The translations under genes and the position numbers were made by a program. A model generated the notes under the pieces. It saw nothing but the letters and a program-made list of their open reading frames with translations. It had not been told where the DNA came from and ran no database searches. A stretch of 64,000 nt of DNA from Paenibacillus sp. FSL K6-1330 (GTDB lineage Bacteria; Bacillota; Bacilli; Paenibacillales; Paenibacillaceae): positions 6,923,501 through 6,987,500 of the forward strand of contig NZ_CP150269.1 of assembly GCF_037976825.1 (NCBI RefSeq), given 5' to 3'. Shown here piece after piece: positions 51,998 through 61,275 of this stretch (positions within the stretch are counted from its first letter, which is position 1; each line of letters begins with the position of its first letter).

Positions 51998-52618
51998 TCA
52001 ATCGTCCTCATCATCCCAAGTCACCGTCATGATCTTGCCGGTAATCGCATGGACTTGAATGGTCGCTTCACGCCCGTCTTCCCGCTCGATCTCCACCAGG
52101 TAGTAACGACTGCTCTTGTTCTCGCGATATTCCACGTCTTCCACCGTTCCCGGTACCTTCTCTAAAGAAAGCTTGATCGCATATTCTTTGGTAATCATCG
52201 TTGCAGGCGGTTCCGAAGTGCCGCTTCCATTTCCACTTTCCCCGCCCGTCGTTCCCCCTGTTGCTTCCTTGTCGCCGTGATCCGCTGGCTCGGAAGGATG
52301 AGTATCTGGATCCGGTTCGGTGGGCGGCTGCGAAGCCCTCTCATTCAGCTGCTGGATGGACACGATGTCGCCCTGGCGGGAATCCACCGTCATCTCATAC
52401 GTTCCGGTAGCCGACTGTAGCTCCAATCGATACACCCCGCCATCCAGTGTGGTCTTCGTTATTTCGCCGCCAGGATATTGGGAGAGCACCTCCTCCACCA
52501 CTTCATCCGTTGACATGGCGGAAGTTGAAGGGCTAAAAGGACTCCATACCGCATTCACAATAATCAAAACCGCTACCAGCATCACGACACCCAGCAGCAG
52601 ACTGACTTTTTTACGCAT
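51998..52618 (-). CDS. PepSY-domain membrane-anchored protein
   Basis: Protein of 206 residues with an N-terminal transmembrane anchor ('LLLGVVMLVAVLIIVNAVW'). A first PepSY domain ('MSTDEVVEEVLSQYPGGEITKTTLDGGVYRLEL') and a Pro/Gly/Ser-rich linker ('PDTHPSEPADHGDKEATGG' region) follow, then a second PepSY domain ('KEYAIKLSLEKVPGTVEDVEYRENKSSRYYLVEIE') and an acidic end 'WDDEDD'. PepSY domains inhibit peptidases or sense cell-envelope state. It lies 89 bp after the kinase gene and 114 bp before the second PepSY gene. Confidence 0.86.
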   Translation of the reverse strand: MRKKVSLLLGVVMLVAVLIIVNAVWSPFSPSTSAMSTDEVVEEVLSQYPGGEITKTTLDGGVYRLELQSATGTYEMTVDSRQGDIVSIQQLNERASQPPTEPDPDTHPSEPADHGDKEATGGTTGGESGNGSGTSEPPATMITKEYAIKLSLEKVPGTVEDVEYRENKSSRYYLVEIEREDGREATIQVHAITGKIMTVTWDDEDD

Positions 52619-52706
52619 CGAATCACCTCGGATACAATCTGTCTTTACCGTCAGTATAGCGCAGCATGGTTAGAATACGATGAGAAAAAGGGAAGTTGGC
52701 AGCCTT

Positions 52707-54059
52707 TTATTTCGTTGCTTGAAGCCGAATCGTGGCGGTTGTACCCACACCTGGCAGGCTATCCAGCTCTATCGAAGCCGAGATGGCCTCTGCGATATCC
52801 TTTGCCAAGGACAGACCAAGGCCGGCGCCCCCACCCCGGCGGGTACGAGCCTCGTCCACCCGGTAGAAACGGTCGAAGACGTGCTCCAGCTCATCTTTGG
52901 CAATGCCGATTCCGCGGTCGATGACCCGGATATAAACTTCCGCTGGCTTCCTGCCGACCTGGATGACGATATGCTCATCGCTGTATTTGCGCGCATTATC
53001 CAGCAGAATGAACAAGAGCTGCTTCAGCCTGCGGCTGTCCGTCCAGCCGAGAACCTCGCCATCGGCTTCAACCTCCACCGTGCGGTTATAGGCATCGCGA
53101 AATGCGCGCGCGGAAGACTCCGATAATGTCACCAGATCCACCTGCTCCATTTCGACCTGCCATTGATCCTGATTGCGGGCAAGCAGCAGCAGCTGCTCCG
53201 TCAGCTCCTTCATCCGGATCGCTTCCGAATGGATCGCTTCAACGGATTCCATGAATAGCTCGGGCCGGTCCAGACCTCGCCGCTTCAACAAACTGGCGTA
53301 ACTCTCGATGATGGTGAGCGGTGTCTTTAACTCATGGGAAGCATTGGACACGAATTGCTCCTGCCTTGCATGATTGCTCTCCAGCAGCGTAATCATATCG
53401 TTGAATGCAGCCCCCATCTCCACCAATTCATCCTTCGACTTCTCCTTCAGCTCGATTCGCCGAAACCGCCCGCTTTGCCGGATCTCCCGCATCGTTTGGA
53501 TCAAAGCCGTAATCGGCTGCACGATTAAACGCCCCAATATCCGCGTCGAGATGATGACCGGAACTAAGGCAATTGCGGTTACGGCGACCAGCACGATTCG
53601 CAGCACTTGGAGCGTCTCCATCGTAGCGGCAAGACTGCGGGCGACCTGGATATTGACCACGACCCCGTCTCTCCAGATGAGGGGCAGGGAAACCATCGTG
53701 TACCGGATATTTTCATACTCGACGACCTTCACCTGCCTCTTCGTATCGTAAGGCAGCTTGAGCTCATCCATATCCTCCCCGGAGGAAGTCACCCAAGTAG
53801 ATGGATACCGTTCATTGGGTCCGAGCAATTGGATCTTCCCGTCCAGCGGCACATAGCTCCGAAGCAATTCGCCCACCGGGATCGTATCCGCAGCCTTGGC
53901 CATTTCCCTCGATATTCTGGAGTCCTCGGCTTCCGCTTGCTCCAGCTGGCTGTCCACCGTCATTTTGCTGAACACATAGTATACGGATAAGTTCATGACA
54001 ATCAGAATGGCCGCCATCAGCACCGATGAATAGAGGTGGATTTTACTGCTCAGCTTCAT
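52707..54059 (-). CDS. Sensor histidine kinase of the PepSY operon
   Basis: Membrane histidine kinase of 450 residues. Two transmembrane helices (about residues 10-30 and 150-175) flank an extracytoplasmic loop. A HAMP domain ('RLIVQPITALIQTMREIRQSG') follows. The phospho-acceptor His lies in 'FVSNASHELKTPLTII', and the HATPase domain has 'LLFILLDNARKYS' (N box), 'DRGIGIAKDELEHVFDRFYR' (G1/F box) and 'GGGAGLGLSLAKDI' (G2). The start overlaps the response-regulator stop by 4 bp. It likely senses cell-envelope or metal stress together with the PepSY proteins (inference). Confidence 0.93.
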   Translation of the reverse strand: MKLSSKIHLYSSVLMAAILIVMNLSVYYVFSKMTVDSQLEQAEAEDSRISREMAKAADTIPVGELLRSYVPLDGKIQLLGPNERYPSTWVTSSGEDMDELKLPYDTKRQVKVVEYENIRYTMVSLPLIWRDGVVVNIQVARSLAATMETLQVLRIVLVAVTAIALVPVIISTRILGRLIVQPITALIQTMREIRQSGRFRRIELKEKSKDELVEMGAAFNDMITLLESNHARQEQFVSNASHELKTPLTIIESYASLLKRRGLDRPELFMESVEAIHSEAIRMKELTEQLLLLARNQDQWQVEMEQVDLVTLSESSARAFRDAYNRTVEVEADGEVLGWTDSRRLKQLLFILLDNARKYSDEHIVIQVGRKPAEVYIRVIDRGIGIAKDELEHVFDRFYRVDEARTRRGGGAGLGLSLAKDIAEAISASIELDSLPGVGTTATIRLQATK

Positions 54060-54754
54060 GGGGTCTCTTTCAACACATAGCCGACACCGCGGACGGTGTG
54101 AATGAGCTCGGATGTGCTGTCATGATCGATTTTCTTGCGGACATAACGTATATATACATCGACGACGTTGGTGTCGCCGTAATAATCGTATCCCCATACG
54201 GCAGCGAGAATCTGCTCGCGGTTCAGCACCTGCCGTTTATTCTTCAGTAAGTATACGAGCAAGTCAAATTCACGCGGCGTCAGATCGATCCTTCTGCCAT
54301 CGCGAATGACTTCCCGCGTACCTTCGTTCAATTTCAAATCCGCTGCCGTAAGCCACTCCCCTGCCGCCTGCTCTTCCGGCTCCTGCTTGCCTTGGAGCCG
54401 CAGCGCAGCACGAATCCGCGCCAGCAGCTCTTCGATCTGAAACGGCTTCGTGATATAATCATTGGCTCCAAGATCAAGCCCCGATACTTTATCCTCAACG
54501 GAACTCTTGGCTGTCAGCAGCAGTACGGCTGTGTGGGAATCATGGGCACGAATCCGCCGCAGCAGCTCAATCCCGCTCAAACCGGGGAGCATGACATCCA
54601 GCAGAATTAAATCAACGTCCTGACTGCGGTATGCCTCCAGCGCATCCAGCCCGTTATCCGCCTTGGTGACCTGATATCCTTCACTCTCCAGCTCGATTTC
54701 AAGCAAACGGGATATTTTCGCTTCATCCTCAACAATTAGTATCTTCCCGCTCAA
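54056..54754 (-). CDS. OmpR-family response regulator of the PepSY operon
   Basis: Response regulator of 232 residues. The receiver has 'KILIVEDEAKISRLLEI', the acceptor Asp in 'VDLILLDVMLPGLSG' and the Lys in 'NDYITKPF'. The winged-helix domain follows with 'LTPREFDLLVYLLKNK' and 'VDVYIRYVRKKID'. The frame is open to 54934, but TTG 54754 has GGAGGG 6 bp upstream and starts the receiver, so it is the likely start. It is the first gene of the ykoGHIJ-like unit; the ThuA gene ends 36 bp upstream. Confidence 0.92.
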   Translation of the reverse strand: MSGKILIVEDEAKISRLLEIELESEGYQVTKADNGLDALEAYRSQDVDLILLDVMLPGLSGIELLRRIRAHDSHTAVLLLTAKSSVEDKVSGLDLGANDYITKPFQIEELLARIRAALRLQGKQEPEEQAAGEWLTAADLKLNEGTREVIRDGRRIDLTPREFDLLVYLLKNKRQVLNREQILAAVWGYDYYGDTNVVDVYIRYVRKKIDHDSTSELIHTVRGVGYVLKETP

Positions 54755-54789
54755 GCGCGTCCCTCCTACTATCGTATCGAAATGGCTTC

Positions 54790-55428
54790 TTAACCCGGAA
54801 CGCGTGCAGCCCACTTGGCCGCTTGCGTAATCATTAAACGCAGCTGAGGTTGGAGAAAGGACGGCTCGTGATGACCCGGCATCAAGAAGACAACGCGTCC
54901 GATGCCATACGTATGGCACCAGGCAGCAGGCCACTGCTTGCCTTCGAATTCATAATGCAGCAGCACGGTTTTTTCCGTAAACGGACTGAATATGAACCGA
55001 TAAGGCTCCTCATCCAGCACAAAAGGCTCCACGCCTTCCGTAATATCATGATCGGTCTCCCCCGGAACGAAGTACAGCTTCTCCATAGGCGGGTGTCCGT
55101 CAAAACGGGCGCCGATCAGCTGCGCCAGCTCATAACGATTGGCCAGCGTAACGCCGTTATGAATCACAAGCAAGCCGCCGCCTCCGCTTACATAGGACAG
55201 CAGACCTGCGGTCTGCCGGGGCGAAACGCGCTCGTCCCATAGGTCGCTGTAGGCGATGCAGAGCTCGTAAGGGTAGAGATTGCTTTCATGCAGCATTTTA
55301 TGATTTTCCGTGCACTGCACGGTGAACATGTCGTTCAGCAAGTGTGTCATTTGTTTATCGATGCCTTGCAGCGGATGAAACTTCGGGTGGGTATAGCTGC
55401 CAAGCAGCAATGCTTTTCTTTTATCCAT
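54790..55428 (-). CDS. ThuA-domain protein
   Basis: Soluble protein of 212 residues with the ThuA (trehalose utilisation) class-I glutamine-amidotransferase-like fold: 'KALLLGSYTHPKFHP', 'YSDLWDERVSPRQTAGLLSYVSGGGGLLVIHNG', 'HPPMEKLYFV', 'DHDITEGVEPFVLDEEPYRF' and 'GIGRVVFLMPGHHE'. It lacks the catalytic cysteine nucleophile typical of amidotransferases, as ThuA proteins do. The exact function is unknown; sugar metabolism is the family theme. It lies close to, and probably is read together with, the downstream response regulator. Confidence 0.87.
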   Translation of the reverse strand: MDKRKALLLGSYTHPKFHPLQGIDKQMTHLLNDMFTVQCTENHKMLHESNLYPYELCIAYSDLWDERVSPRQTAGLLSYVSGGGGLLVIHNGVTLANRYELAQLIGARFDGHPPMEKLYFVPGETDHDITEGVEPFVLDEEPYRFIFSPFTEKTVLLHYEFEGKQWPAAWCHTYGIGRVVFLMPGHHEPSFLQPQLRLMITQAAKWAARVPG

Positions 55429-55538
55429 CGGTCATCCTCCTATTTACTACTCAATATTTCACATGATCCTTAGGAACATGCATGAAGAAGCTGGCATGGA
55501 CTGAAATCTCCCCAACTTCATTACGTTATATCATGACA

Positions 55539-56354
55539 TTATTCTTGGTTTTGAGCAAAGTAGCGGCCAAGCGCCACCATCATGCTGCCCATTCGCTCTT
55601 CCTCGGGAACCACCATGCGTTCAATGCCTTCCTCGCGAAGCCCCTGAGCCGTAACCTTGCCGACAGCCGCTGCCACGACCGGTCCGCGGAACGCCTCCAG
55701 CACAGCCTCCAGCTTGCCATGGGCACGTGCATAATCCGCAAGAAAACGAAACTGGGGCGCGCTTGTAAAAGCAACCGCGTGAACCTTGCCGTCCACAATT
55801 TCATCAACGAGTTGCGAAACATCCTCCTCCAGCGGCGGAATGTGCTTATAAGGCAGGATCTGCTCTACTACCGCCCCACGACTTTCCAGCCAATCCACCA
55901 GCTTCGGAGCAGACTCGCCATGCAGCTGAAGAATGACACGCTTGTCCGATAGGTCATGCGGCTCCAAAGACCGGATCAGCCCCGACGTACTGCCGTCATC
56001 ATCTCTGACGACCGGTGCCAGCCCGCGCTTTTTCAGCGCATTGGCCGTTTTGTACCCTCTTGCCGCAATCGAGGTGCTCTGCAGCGTTTCATTCAATGTA
56101 TCCAAAAGGCCCATCTGTTCTGCTGTATCATAAATGGCCTCCAGGCCGATTCCCGTCGTAAATATCGCCCACGGTGCAGGCGCCTTGAGCCAAGCTTCGA
56201 TCGAACGGCGCAGTACTTCATCATCCAAAAATACGGTTCCCTGGGCCGGACGAAGCAGCGCGGTGCCACCCATCTTCTCCACCAGCTTGGCCATGTCTGC
56301 TGCCTTGCGCGGACCAGCTAAAGCGACGATCCGATCTTTCATATGCTGTGCCAT
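55539..56354 (-). CDS. hemD: Uroporphyrinogen-III synthase
   Basis: Heme-pathway enzyme of 271 residues that cyclises hydroxymethylbilane with inversion of ring D. HemD proteins are poorly conserved; the two alternating alpha/beta halves are recognisable from 'IVALAGPRKAADMAKLVEKMGGTALLRP', 'WAIFTTGIGLEAIYDTAEQMG', 'HAVAFTSAPQFRFLADYARAHG' and 'VVAAAVGKVTAQGLREEGIER'. Start set at ATG 56354 (GTGGGG about 9 bp upstream); the frame opens at 56393. It stands alone here, not in a hemAXCDBL cluster, so it may be a second copy linked to siroheme or nitrate metabolism (inference). Confidence 0.85.
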   Translation of the reverse strand: MAQHMKDRIVALAGPRKAADMAKLVEKMGGTALLRPAQGTVFLDDEVLRRSIEAWLKAPAPWAIFTTGIGLEAIYDTAEQMGLLDTLNETLQSTSIAARGYKTANALKKRGLAPVVRDDDGSTSGLIRSLEPHDLSDKRVILQLHGESAPKLVDWLESRGAVVEQILPYKHIPPLEEDVSQLVDEIVDGKVHAVAFTSAPQFRFLADYARAHGKLEAVLEAFRGPVVAAAVGKVTAQGLREEGIERMVVPEEERMGSMMVALGRYFAQNQE

Positions 56355-56504
56355 GTTATATGCCCCACTCTCATCATTTTCTAGCTTGTGCATCCGTCAG
56401 TCTTACAGCTTCAAGCAGTTGACTCCAGTATAAAGGCCCCGCTCCTAGAGATAAAGCCACTTTGGTCTTATTCTTTCATAAAGCCCCCCTTTCCTGCCAC
56501 AAAC

Positions 56505-56542
56505 AAAAAAGCAGCAAAGGAATATAAGCTCCTTTACTGCTT
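56505..56542 (-). terminator. Terminator after the chemoreceptor gene
   Basis: AAGCAG-AAAGGA and TCCTTT-CTGCTT arms (56509-56521 and 56530-56542) form a stem of about 12 bp; the minus strand continues TTTTTTGTTTG. Confidence 0.85.
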
Positions 56543-56585
56543 CAACACGAAATATTCGGGGCATATTACAGCGCCCTTGAATCTC

Positions 56586-58568
56586 TTAAATCTTAAAGCG
56601 TTTCACCATCTCCTGCAGTTCTTCAGCTAAACGGCTTAAATCCGCAGCAGATGCGCTGACCTCTTCCATGGAAGCAAGCTGTTCCTGAGAGGCTGCCGAT
56701 ATGGTCTGGGTCTGGCTTGACGTTTGCTCTGACACCCCACGGATATCTTCAACGGACTTTTTCGTGGAAGCTGTATCTTGAGCCAATTCCTTAGCCGATT
56801 TCGAAGTGGTTCTTACCTGGCCGGACACCGTGTTCACTGCCTTTTTGATACGGGAGAAGGAGCGTCCGGTCAGATCCGCTGCGTCAACGCCGTCCGATAC
56901 CTTCTGCCTGGCGGCTTCCGTCATTTCCATGGTTCGTTCCACCTCTGCCAGTATTCCTGTAATCAGCCCCGATATGTAATCCGCTGAGCTTTCCGACCTT
57001 TGAGCAAGCTTACGGATTTCCGCGGCTACAACCGCAAATCCTTTGCCCTGCTCCCCGGCTCTTGCAGCTTCGATAGAGGCATTCAGCGATAATAAACTCG
57101 TCTCCTTGGCAATGGCGGTAATGGCGGAAGCGATACCGCCGATCTCCTCGGTCCGCTCAGACAGCTGATGGATAACCCCATTCAGATCATTCATCGCATG
57201 ATCAATATCCTGCATCGTCGCTGCTGCGGTAATCACCGTCTGGTTCCCTTCCTGGGCCAATTCCTCCGTCTGGTTCATGGCTGCAGTAACCTTCTCCAAT
57301 ACATCCGCAATGTCATCAGCATGCCGGGATACTTGAAGAATACCCTTCAGAATCTCCTCCGCGGCGTTCAACTGACGTTCACTGCCGGCGGCAACCTCCT
57401 GAATGGAAGACGTAACATGCTCGACGGCGCTTGTATTTTGCAGGGCGCTTGCGGACAATTGCTCTGAAGATGCGGAAACATTCTCCGTCATGGCTTTGAC
57501 CCCGTGAACCATGTCCCTGAGACTATCCACCATCTGCTGAAAGTGATCGGCCAACTCGCCAATCTCGTCACGCTTGAAACCATTCATGCGAAGCGTCAGA
57601 TCCCCCTCGCTAATGACTTCCGTCGCTTGGCGCATACGGCGGATCGGTTTGATCACAGAGCTTACATTCCAAGTCACCATGATTAAGGCGGCTAGCAGCG
57701 AAACGCTCATAACCACAATCATCGTTTGGCGGATGCCATTAACGGAGTCGTCAACCTCCTTAACAAACATGGTCCCGGCAATTTTCCATCCGGTTCGTTC
57801 ATTCGTAATGTAGTTCAATTGTTGCTCGATGCCGTCATGATCATAGTGAAAATGACCGGTTGGCTGCTCATACATCTTGGAGACCCAAGCTTCCTTAGCC
57901 AACGCGTCCGTCCCTGCGTCATAATCGGGGTGAAACAGATATTTGTGATTTTGATCCAGCACCATCGTATAGCCTTCTTTACCTACCTGCACTTGGACCA
58001 GACTCCGGATGCTATGAAGGTTGAGGTCAATACCCACGACACCTTTGCCGTCAGGCAGCATCTGAGCTAGCGTTACTACAATCAAGGAGCCCGTGTTCGA
58101 AGTATAGGGGGCTGTAATAATCGGTTGGCCCGATGCATTCATTGCCTGCTGGAACCATTCCGTTTGTCTAGGATCATAGTCGGACGGCAGCTTTTCCCCT
58201 GATGCCTTGATAATGCCAGCCTGTGCCGTACCGATAAATACGTCCACCGTCTCCGGATGAAGTCCCAGGTACTGCTTCAGTGCATTGATAGTTGAACCCG
58301 CTTTCGCTTCGAGTTCCTTGTCGATTTCAGTGGACTTCATCGCCACGCTTAAATAATTCAGGTCATCGAACTTGGATTGCAGCGTGTGATTAATGATCTC
58401 ATTCGCCGTCTCGACGCTCAGCGATGCACTGCGCAGAATTTCTTCCTCGACAGTTCCCTTGGCGTCACGGTAAGTGATAATACCGATAGCGCAGCTGGGC
58501 ACAAGAAGCACGAGCAGAAATGTGAGAATCAGGTTTCTTCTAATACGATTAGCTCTTTTTTTCTTCAT
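56586..58568 (-). CDS. Methyl-accepting chemotaxis protein
   Basis: Membrane chemoreceptor of 660 residues. An N-terminal transmembrane helix and a dCache-type double ligand domain ('[31 protein letters not shown]', '[34 protein letters not shown]') face outside. A second helix precedes a HAMP domain ('[24 protein letters not shown]') and a long coiled-coil signalling region. The hairpin tip that contacts CheA/CheW is '[27 protein letters not shown]'. dCache domains often bind amino acids or organic acids; the ligand is unknown. It is monocistronic. Confidence 0.93.
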   Translation of the reverse strand: MKKKRANRIRRNLILTFLLVLLVPSCAIGIITYRDAKGTVEEEILRSASLSVETANEIINHTLQSKFDDLNYLSVAMKSTEIDKELEAKAGSTINALKQYLGLHPETVDVFIGTAQAGIIKASGEKLPSDYDPRQTEWFQQAMNASGQPIITAPYTSNTGSLIVVTLAQMLPDGKGVVGIDLNLHSIRSLVQVQVGKEGYTMVLDQNHKYLFHPDYDAGTDALAKEAWVSKMYEQPTGHFHYDHDGIEQQLNYITNERTGWKIAGTMFVKEVDDSVNGIRQTMIVVMSVSLLAALIMVTWNVSSVIKPIRRMRQATEVISEGDLTLRMNGFKRDEIGELADHFQQMVDSLRDMVHGVKAMTENVSASSEQLSASALQNTSAVEHVTSSIQEVAAGSERQLNAAEEILKGILQVSRHADDIADVLEKVTAAMNQTEELAQEGNQTVITAAATMQDIDHAMNDLNGVIHQLSERTEEIGGIASAITAIAKETSLLSLNASIEAARAGEQGKGFAVVAAEIRKLAQRSESSADYISGLITGILAEVERTMEMTEAARQKVSDGVDAADLTGRSFSRIKKAVNTVSGQVRTTSKSAKELAQDTASTKKSVEDIRGVSEQTSSQTQTISAASQEQLASMEEVSASAADLSRLAEELQEMVKRFKI

Positions 58569-58693
58569 TGGTTTCTTTCCTTTCTAAACTGCAGTGAATC
58601 TCATCTGTCTTCTATAAAAAAATACTCCTTTCAACTTATCGGCATCTCTAAGACCATTCATTATGTAGTATATATAGGTAATTATTTCCACTA

Positions 58694-58730
58694 AGAGAGG
58701 GGTACCCATGTTATACGGGTACCCCTCTTG
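58694..58730 (-). terminator. Hairpin downstream of katA
   Basis: AGAGGGGTACCC (58696-58707) pairs perfectly with GGGTACCCCTCT (58717-58728). It lacks a strong T run. A second imperfect hairpin (58759-58805 region, AAGGCCATC/GATGGCTGG) lies closer to the stop and ends in CTTT. Confidence 0.6.
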
Positions 58731-58819
58731 GCGGCGGTCATAGACCACCTCTATATAAAGGCCATCCATCCTGCACAGCGAAAAACAAAGATGGCTGGCT
58801 CTTATAAGATCAAACTACG

Positions 58820-60280
58820 TTACTTCGGCTGATTGGAAGGTATGAATCCGCTCAGGTCTACGCCAAGTCCGGCAGCGAGTCTTGCACCATATTCGGCGTC
58901 CGCACGGTAGAAATTGCATACGGCACGGAGCTGGATATCAGATTTGACCTGACTGAGGTCATCAACCAGATTGCGGATCAAATGATCCTTCTCCTGTTCC
59001 GTAAACGAACGGTACAATTCTCCGGCTTGGGTGAAATCATCTGTTTTTTCAATACGCTGGCGAACGACATGCCCGATGAGCGGTGCTTCGCTTTCATTTA
59101 CAGTAGGGTCTTCCACAGGACCTGTTGTATAGCTGTTCGGCTCATAGTTTACCGGCGACGGATCTTGATTCACGTTCATCAAGCCATCACGTTGATGATT
59201 ACGCACAGGAGCATACGGGCAGTTAATCGGGATCTGCAAATAATTCGCACCGAGTCGATGACGCTGCGTATCCGGGTAAGAGAATAGCCGGCCTTGCAGC
59301 AGTTTATCCTCCGACGGCTCGATGCCAGGCACCAGCGCACTTGGGGAGAAAGCGACCTGCTCAACTTCGGCGAAGAAGTTCTGCGGATTGCGATTCAAGG
59401 TCATGGTGCCGACCGTTACGAACGGGAAGCGATCCTCCGGCCAGGTCTTTGTAGCATCCAGCGGATCAAAGGACAATCCATCCATCTCTTCCGGGGACAT
59501 CAGCTGTACCTGCAAGCGCCATTTCGGGAAATTCCCGTTTGCGATGTGCTCATGAAGATCACGGGTGGCGTGATTGAAGTCCTTGCCCTGCACTTCGACC
59601 ACTTCATCGGCATTCAGCGTATTCACGCCTTGTACGGATTCCCATTTGTATTTAATGTAAGTCACTTTGCCTTCGCTATTCACCCATTTGAAGGCGTGGA
59701 CACTGAAGCCATCCATCTCGCGATAGTTCGCTGGTGTGCCATTATCCGAGAACAGCCAGGTCATCATATGTGTGGATTCCGGAGACAGCGTCATGAAATC
59801 CCAATACCGGCCGGGCTCCTGGATGTTGGTCTCCGGCGAAGGTTTCAAAGAATGCACCATATCAGGGAATTTGATCGCGTCGCGAATAAAGAAGACCGGA
59901 ATATGATTCCCTACAATGTCATAGTTGCCTTCCTCCGTATAGAACTTCACGGCAAATCCGCGTGGGTCGCGTGCCGTTTCGGGTGACCCTGTTCCATGAA
60001 TAACCGTGGAGAAGCGAACGAACACAGGAGTTTCCTGACCAATTTCCTGCAGGAATGCAGCTCTCGTATAAGGCTTCATGTCGTGCTCCACAACAAATGT
60101 GCCATGTGCACCTGCCCCGCGGGCATGAACAACACGCTCCGGAATCCGTTCACGGTCGAAGTGGGCAATTTTTTCGATCAGATGATAATCCTCAAGCAGC
60201 GTCGGTCCTCGGCGTCCTGCCGTTTTGGAGTTTTGGTTATCTCCGACTGGAGCCCCTTGATTGGTTGTCATTCTATCCAT
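58820..60280 (-). CDS. katA: Catalase (heme, small-subunit clade)
   Basis: Heme catalase of 486 residues (B. subtilis KatA 483) that converts hydrogen peroxide to water and oxygen. Catalytic His lies in 'VVHARGAGAHGTF', Asn in 'DIVGNHIPVFFIRDAIKFPDM', and the heme-ligand Tyr in 'GRLFSYPDTQRHRLG'. The frame opens at 60361, but ATG 60280 follows GGAGGG by 7 bp and gives the normal family length. The promoter region holds a PerR-type box (60312-60328), a -10 TACAAT and a six-unit 11-bp repeat array, so control by PerR and by a winged-helix activator is likely. Confidence 0.96.
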   Translation of the reverse strand: MDRMTTNQGAPVGDNQNSKTAGRRGPTLLEDYHLIEKIAHFDRERIPERVVHARGAGAHGTFVVEHDMKPYTRAAFLQEIGQETPVFVRFSTVIHGTGSPETARDPRGFAVKFYTEEGNYDIVGNHIPVFFIRDAIKFPDMVHSLKPSPETNIQEPGRYWDFMTLSPESTHMMTWLFSDNGTPANYREMDGFSVHAFKWVNSEGKVTYIKYKWESVQGVNTLNADEVVEVQGKDFNHATRDLHEHIANGNFPKWRLQVQLMSPEEMDGLSFDPLDATKTWPEDRFPFVTVGTMTLNRNPQNFFAEVEQVAFSPSALVPGIEPSEDKLLQGRLFSYPDTQRHRLGANYLQIPINCPYAPVRNHQRDGLMNVNQDPSPVNYEPNSYTTGPVEDPTVNESEAPLIGHVVRQRIEKTDDFTQAGELYRSFTEQEKDHLIRNLVDDLSQVKSDIQLRAVCNFYRADAEYGARLAAGLGVDLSGFIPSNQPK

Positions 60281-60311
60281 ATATGAACCCTCCATCATTT
60301 CTATAATTGAT

Positions 60312-60328
60312 TTTAGACTGAATCTAAA
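60312..60328. promoter_or_regulatory. PerR-type box in front of katA
   Basis: TTTAGACTGAATCTAAA, a 17-bp near-perfect palindrome. Its inner 15 bases match the Fur/PerR box TTAGAATNATTCTAA with two mismatches. It lies between the predicted -10 and the katA start codon. Confidence 0.68.
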
Positions 60329-60339
60329 TTTATGAATTG

Positions 60340-60368
60340 ATTGTATCACTGGAGAATCCATTGGATCA
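60340..60368 (-). promoter_or_regulatory. Predicted katA promoter with a poor -35
   Basis: On the minus strand TACAAT (60340-60345) has a 17-bp spacer to TGATCC (60363-60368), which is far from TTGACA. The 11-bp repeat array covers this -35, as in PhoB-activated promoters. Confidence 0.55.
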
Positions 60369-60427
60369 TGATTGTCGCATGAGTGTTATATGACCCTTCT
60401 ATGATCGTTATATGAAGGTCGGATGAA
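60362..60427 (-). promoter_or_regulatory. Six tandem 11-bp direct repeats upstream of katA
   Basis: Minus-strand units from far to near: TTCATCCGACC, TTCATATAACG, ATCATAGAAGG, GTCATATAACA, CTCATGCGACA, ATCATGATCCA. Every unit has TCAT at positions 2-5 and the register never breaks. Eleven-bp phased half-sites are the classical binding mode of PhoB/OmpR winged-helix proteins. The likely binder is the protein encoded at 60472-61275. Confidence 0.72.
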
Positions 60428-60471
60428 TTCATTTTGAGTACCGCAAAATGAACAAAAAAAGGGAGGGGGGA

Positions 60472-61275
60472 TTAGTCCGCCAGGCGGTATCCCACTCCTC
60501 TAACCGTTGCAATATAGCGCGGGGCTCCCGCGTTGTCGCTCAGCTTTTTACGCAAGCTTTTGATATGGACGTCGACCACATTGCTGCCGCCCATAAAATC
60601 CGTATCCCAAATTTTGCACATCAGGTCCTCACGCGTGCAGACGGCCCCTTCGCTGTCCAGCAGGAGCATCAGCAAATGATACTCTGTCTTGGTCAAATGG
60701 ATTGGAGTGCTGCCCCGGTGGATGGTCATTTTATCCCGATCAATGGATAAGTCTTTATAGATGAGGCCGCGCATGACCTCTTCTCCACCCGACAATCCGG
60801 CAGCAGGAGAGAATAATCGAATGGTCCGCTGCACCTGATACATCATCGTATCTTTGGAACGGGCAGGCCATACCATAAGCTCTTCGTTTAACAAACTTGA
60901 ACCTGCTTTGCTCATTAACTCTTCCCCTACTAGGTATAGAATCGGAATAGAGGAATGTTCGGGCAGCAGGAGTTCCTTCTCCTTGTTGAACGCCGCCATA
61001 TTCCGGCAGCCCGTCATATCGGCAATAATCAGTCCTGTATTCAATGCCGACTGAAGACGCGGTTCCCATTTGCGGAACATCATCACCTCAAAGCAGTTCT
61101 CAGTCAAGGTAATGAACATTTCGTTCACCCGTCCGGGAGAACGGCTTAATAACGCAGCCCGCAGGGTTGTGGGACAAGCATCCCCTATCGCCATCGCGAT
61201 CGGCGTCGTCGGACGAACATACAGATTGCCGGACTGGAAATCAGGAAATGAATAGACCGTTCCAAGTTCCGTCAT
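60472..61275 (-). CDS. Winged-helix regulator with degenerate receiver-like domain
   Basis: DNA-binding protein of 267 residues. The C-terminal third is a complete OmpR/PhoB winged-helix domain ('IHLTKTEYHLLMLLLDSEGAVCTREDLMCKIWD', then 'VVDVHIKSLRKKLSDNAGAPRYIATVRGVGYRL'). The N-terminal part resembles a receiver in outline: 'TGLIIADMTG' at the strand-3 position, 'IPILYLVGEE' at strand 4, and 'ELMVWPARSKDTMMYQVQRTIRL' at the end. It lacks an acidic pair and has Trp where the Lys should be. It has Cys34, Cys61 and Cys90. ATG 61275 overlaps the perR stop by 4 bp (ATGA), so it is translationally coupled. It is probably an atypical, possibly redox-responsive regulator of katA. Confidence 0.85.
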   Translation of the reverse strand: MTELGTVYSFPDFQSGNLYVRPTTPIAMAIGDACPTTLRAALLSRSPGRVNEMFITLTENCFEVMMFRKWEPRLQSALNTGLIIADMTGCRNMAAFNKEKELLLPEHSSIPILYLVGEELMSKAGSSLLNEELMVWPARSKDTMMYQVQRTIRLFSPAAGLSGGEEVMRGLIYKDLSIDRDKMTIHRGSTPIHLTKTEYHLLMLLLDSEGAVCTREDLMCKIWDTDFMGGSNVVDVHIKSLRKKLSDNAGAPRYIATVRGVGYRLAD

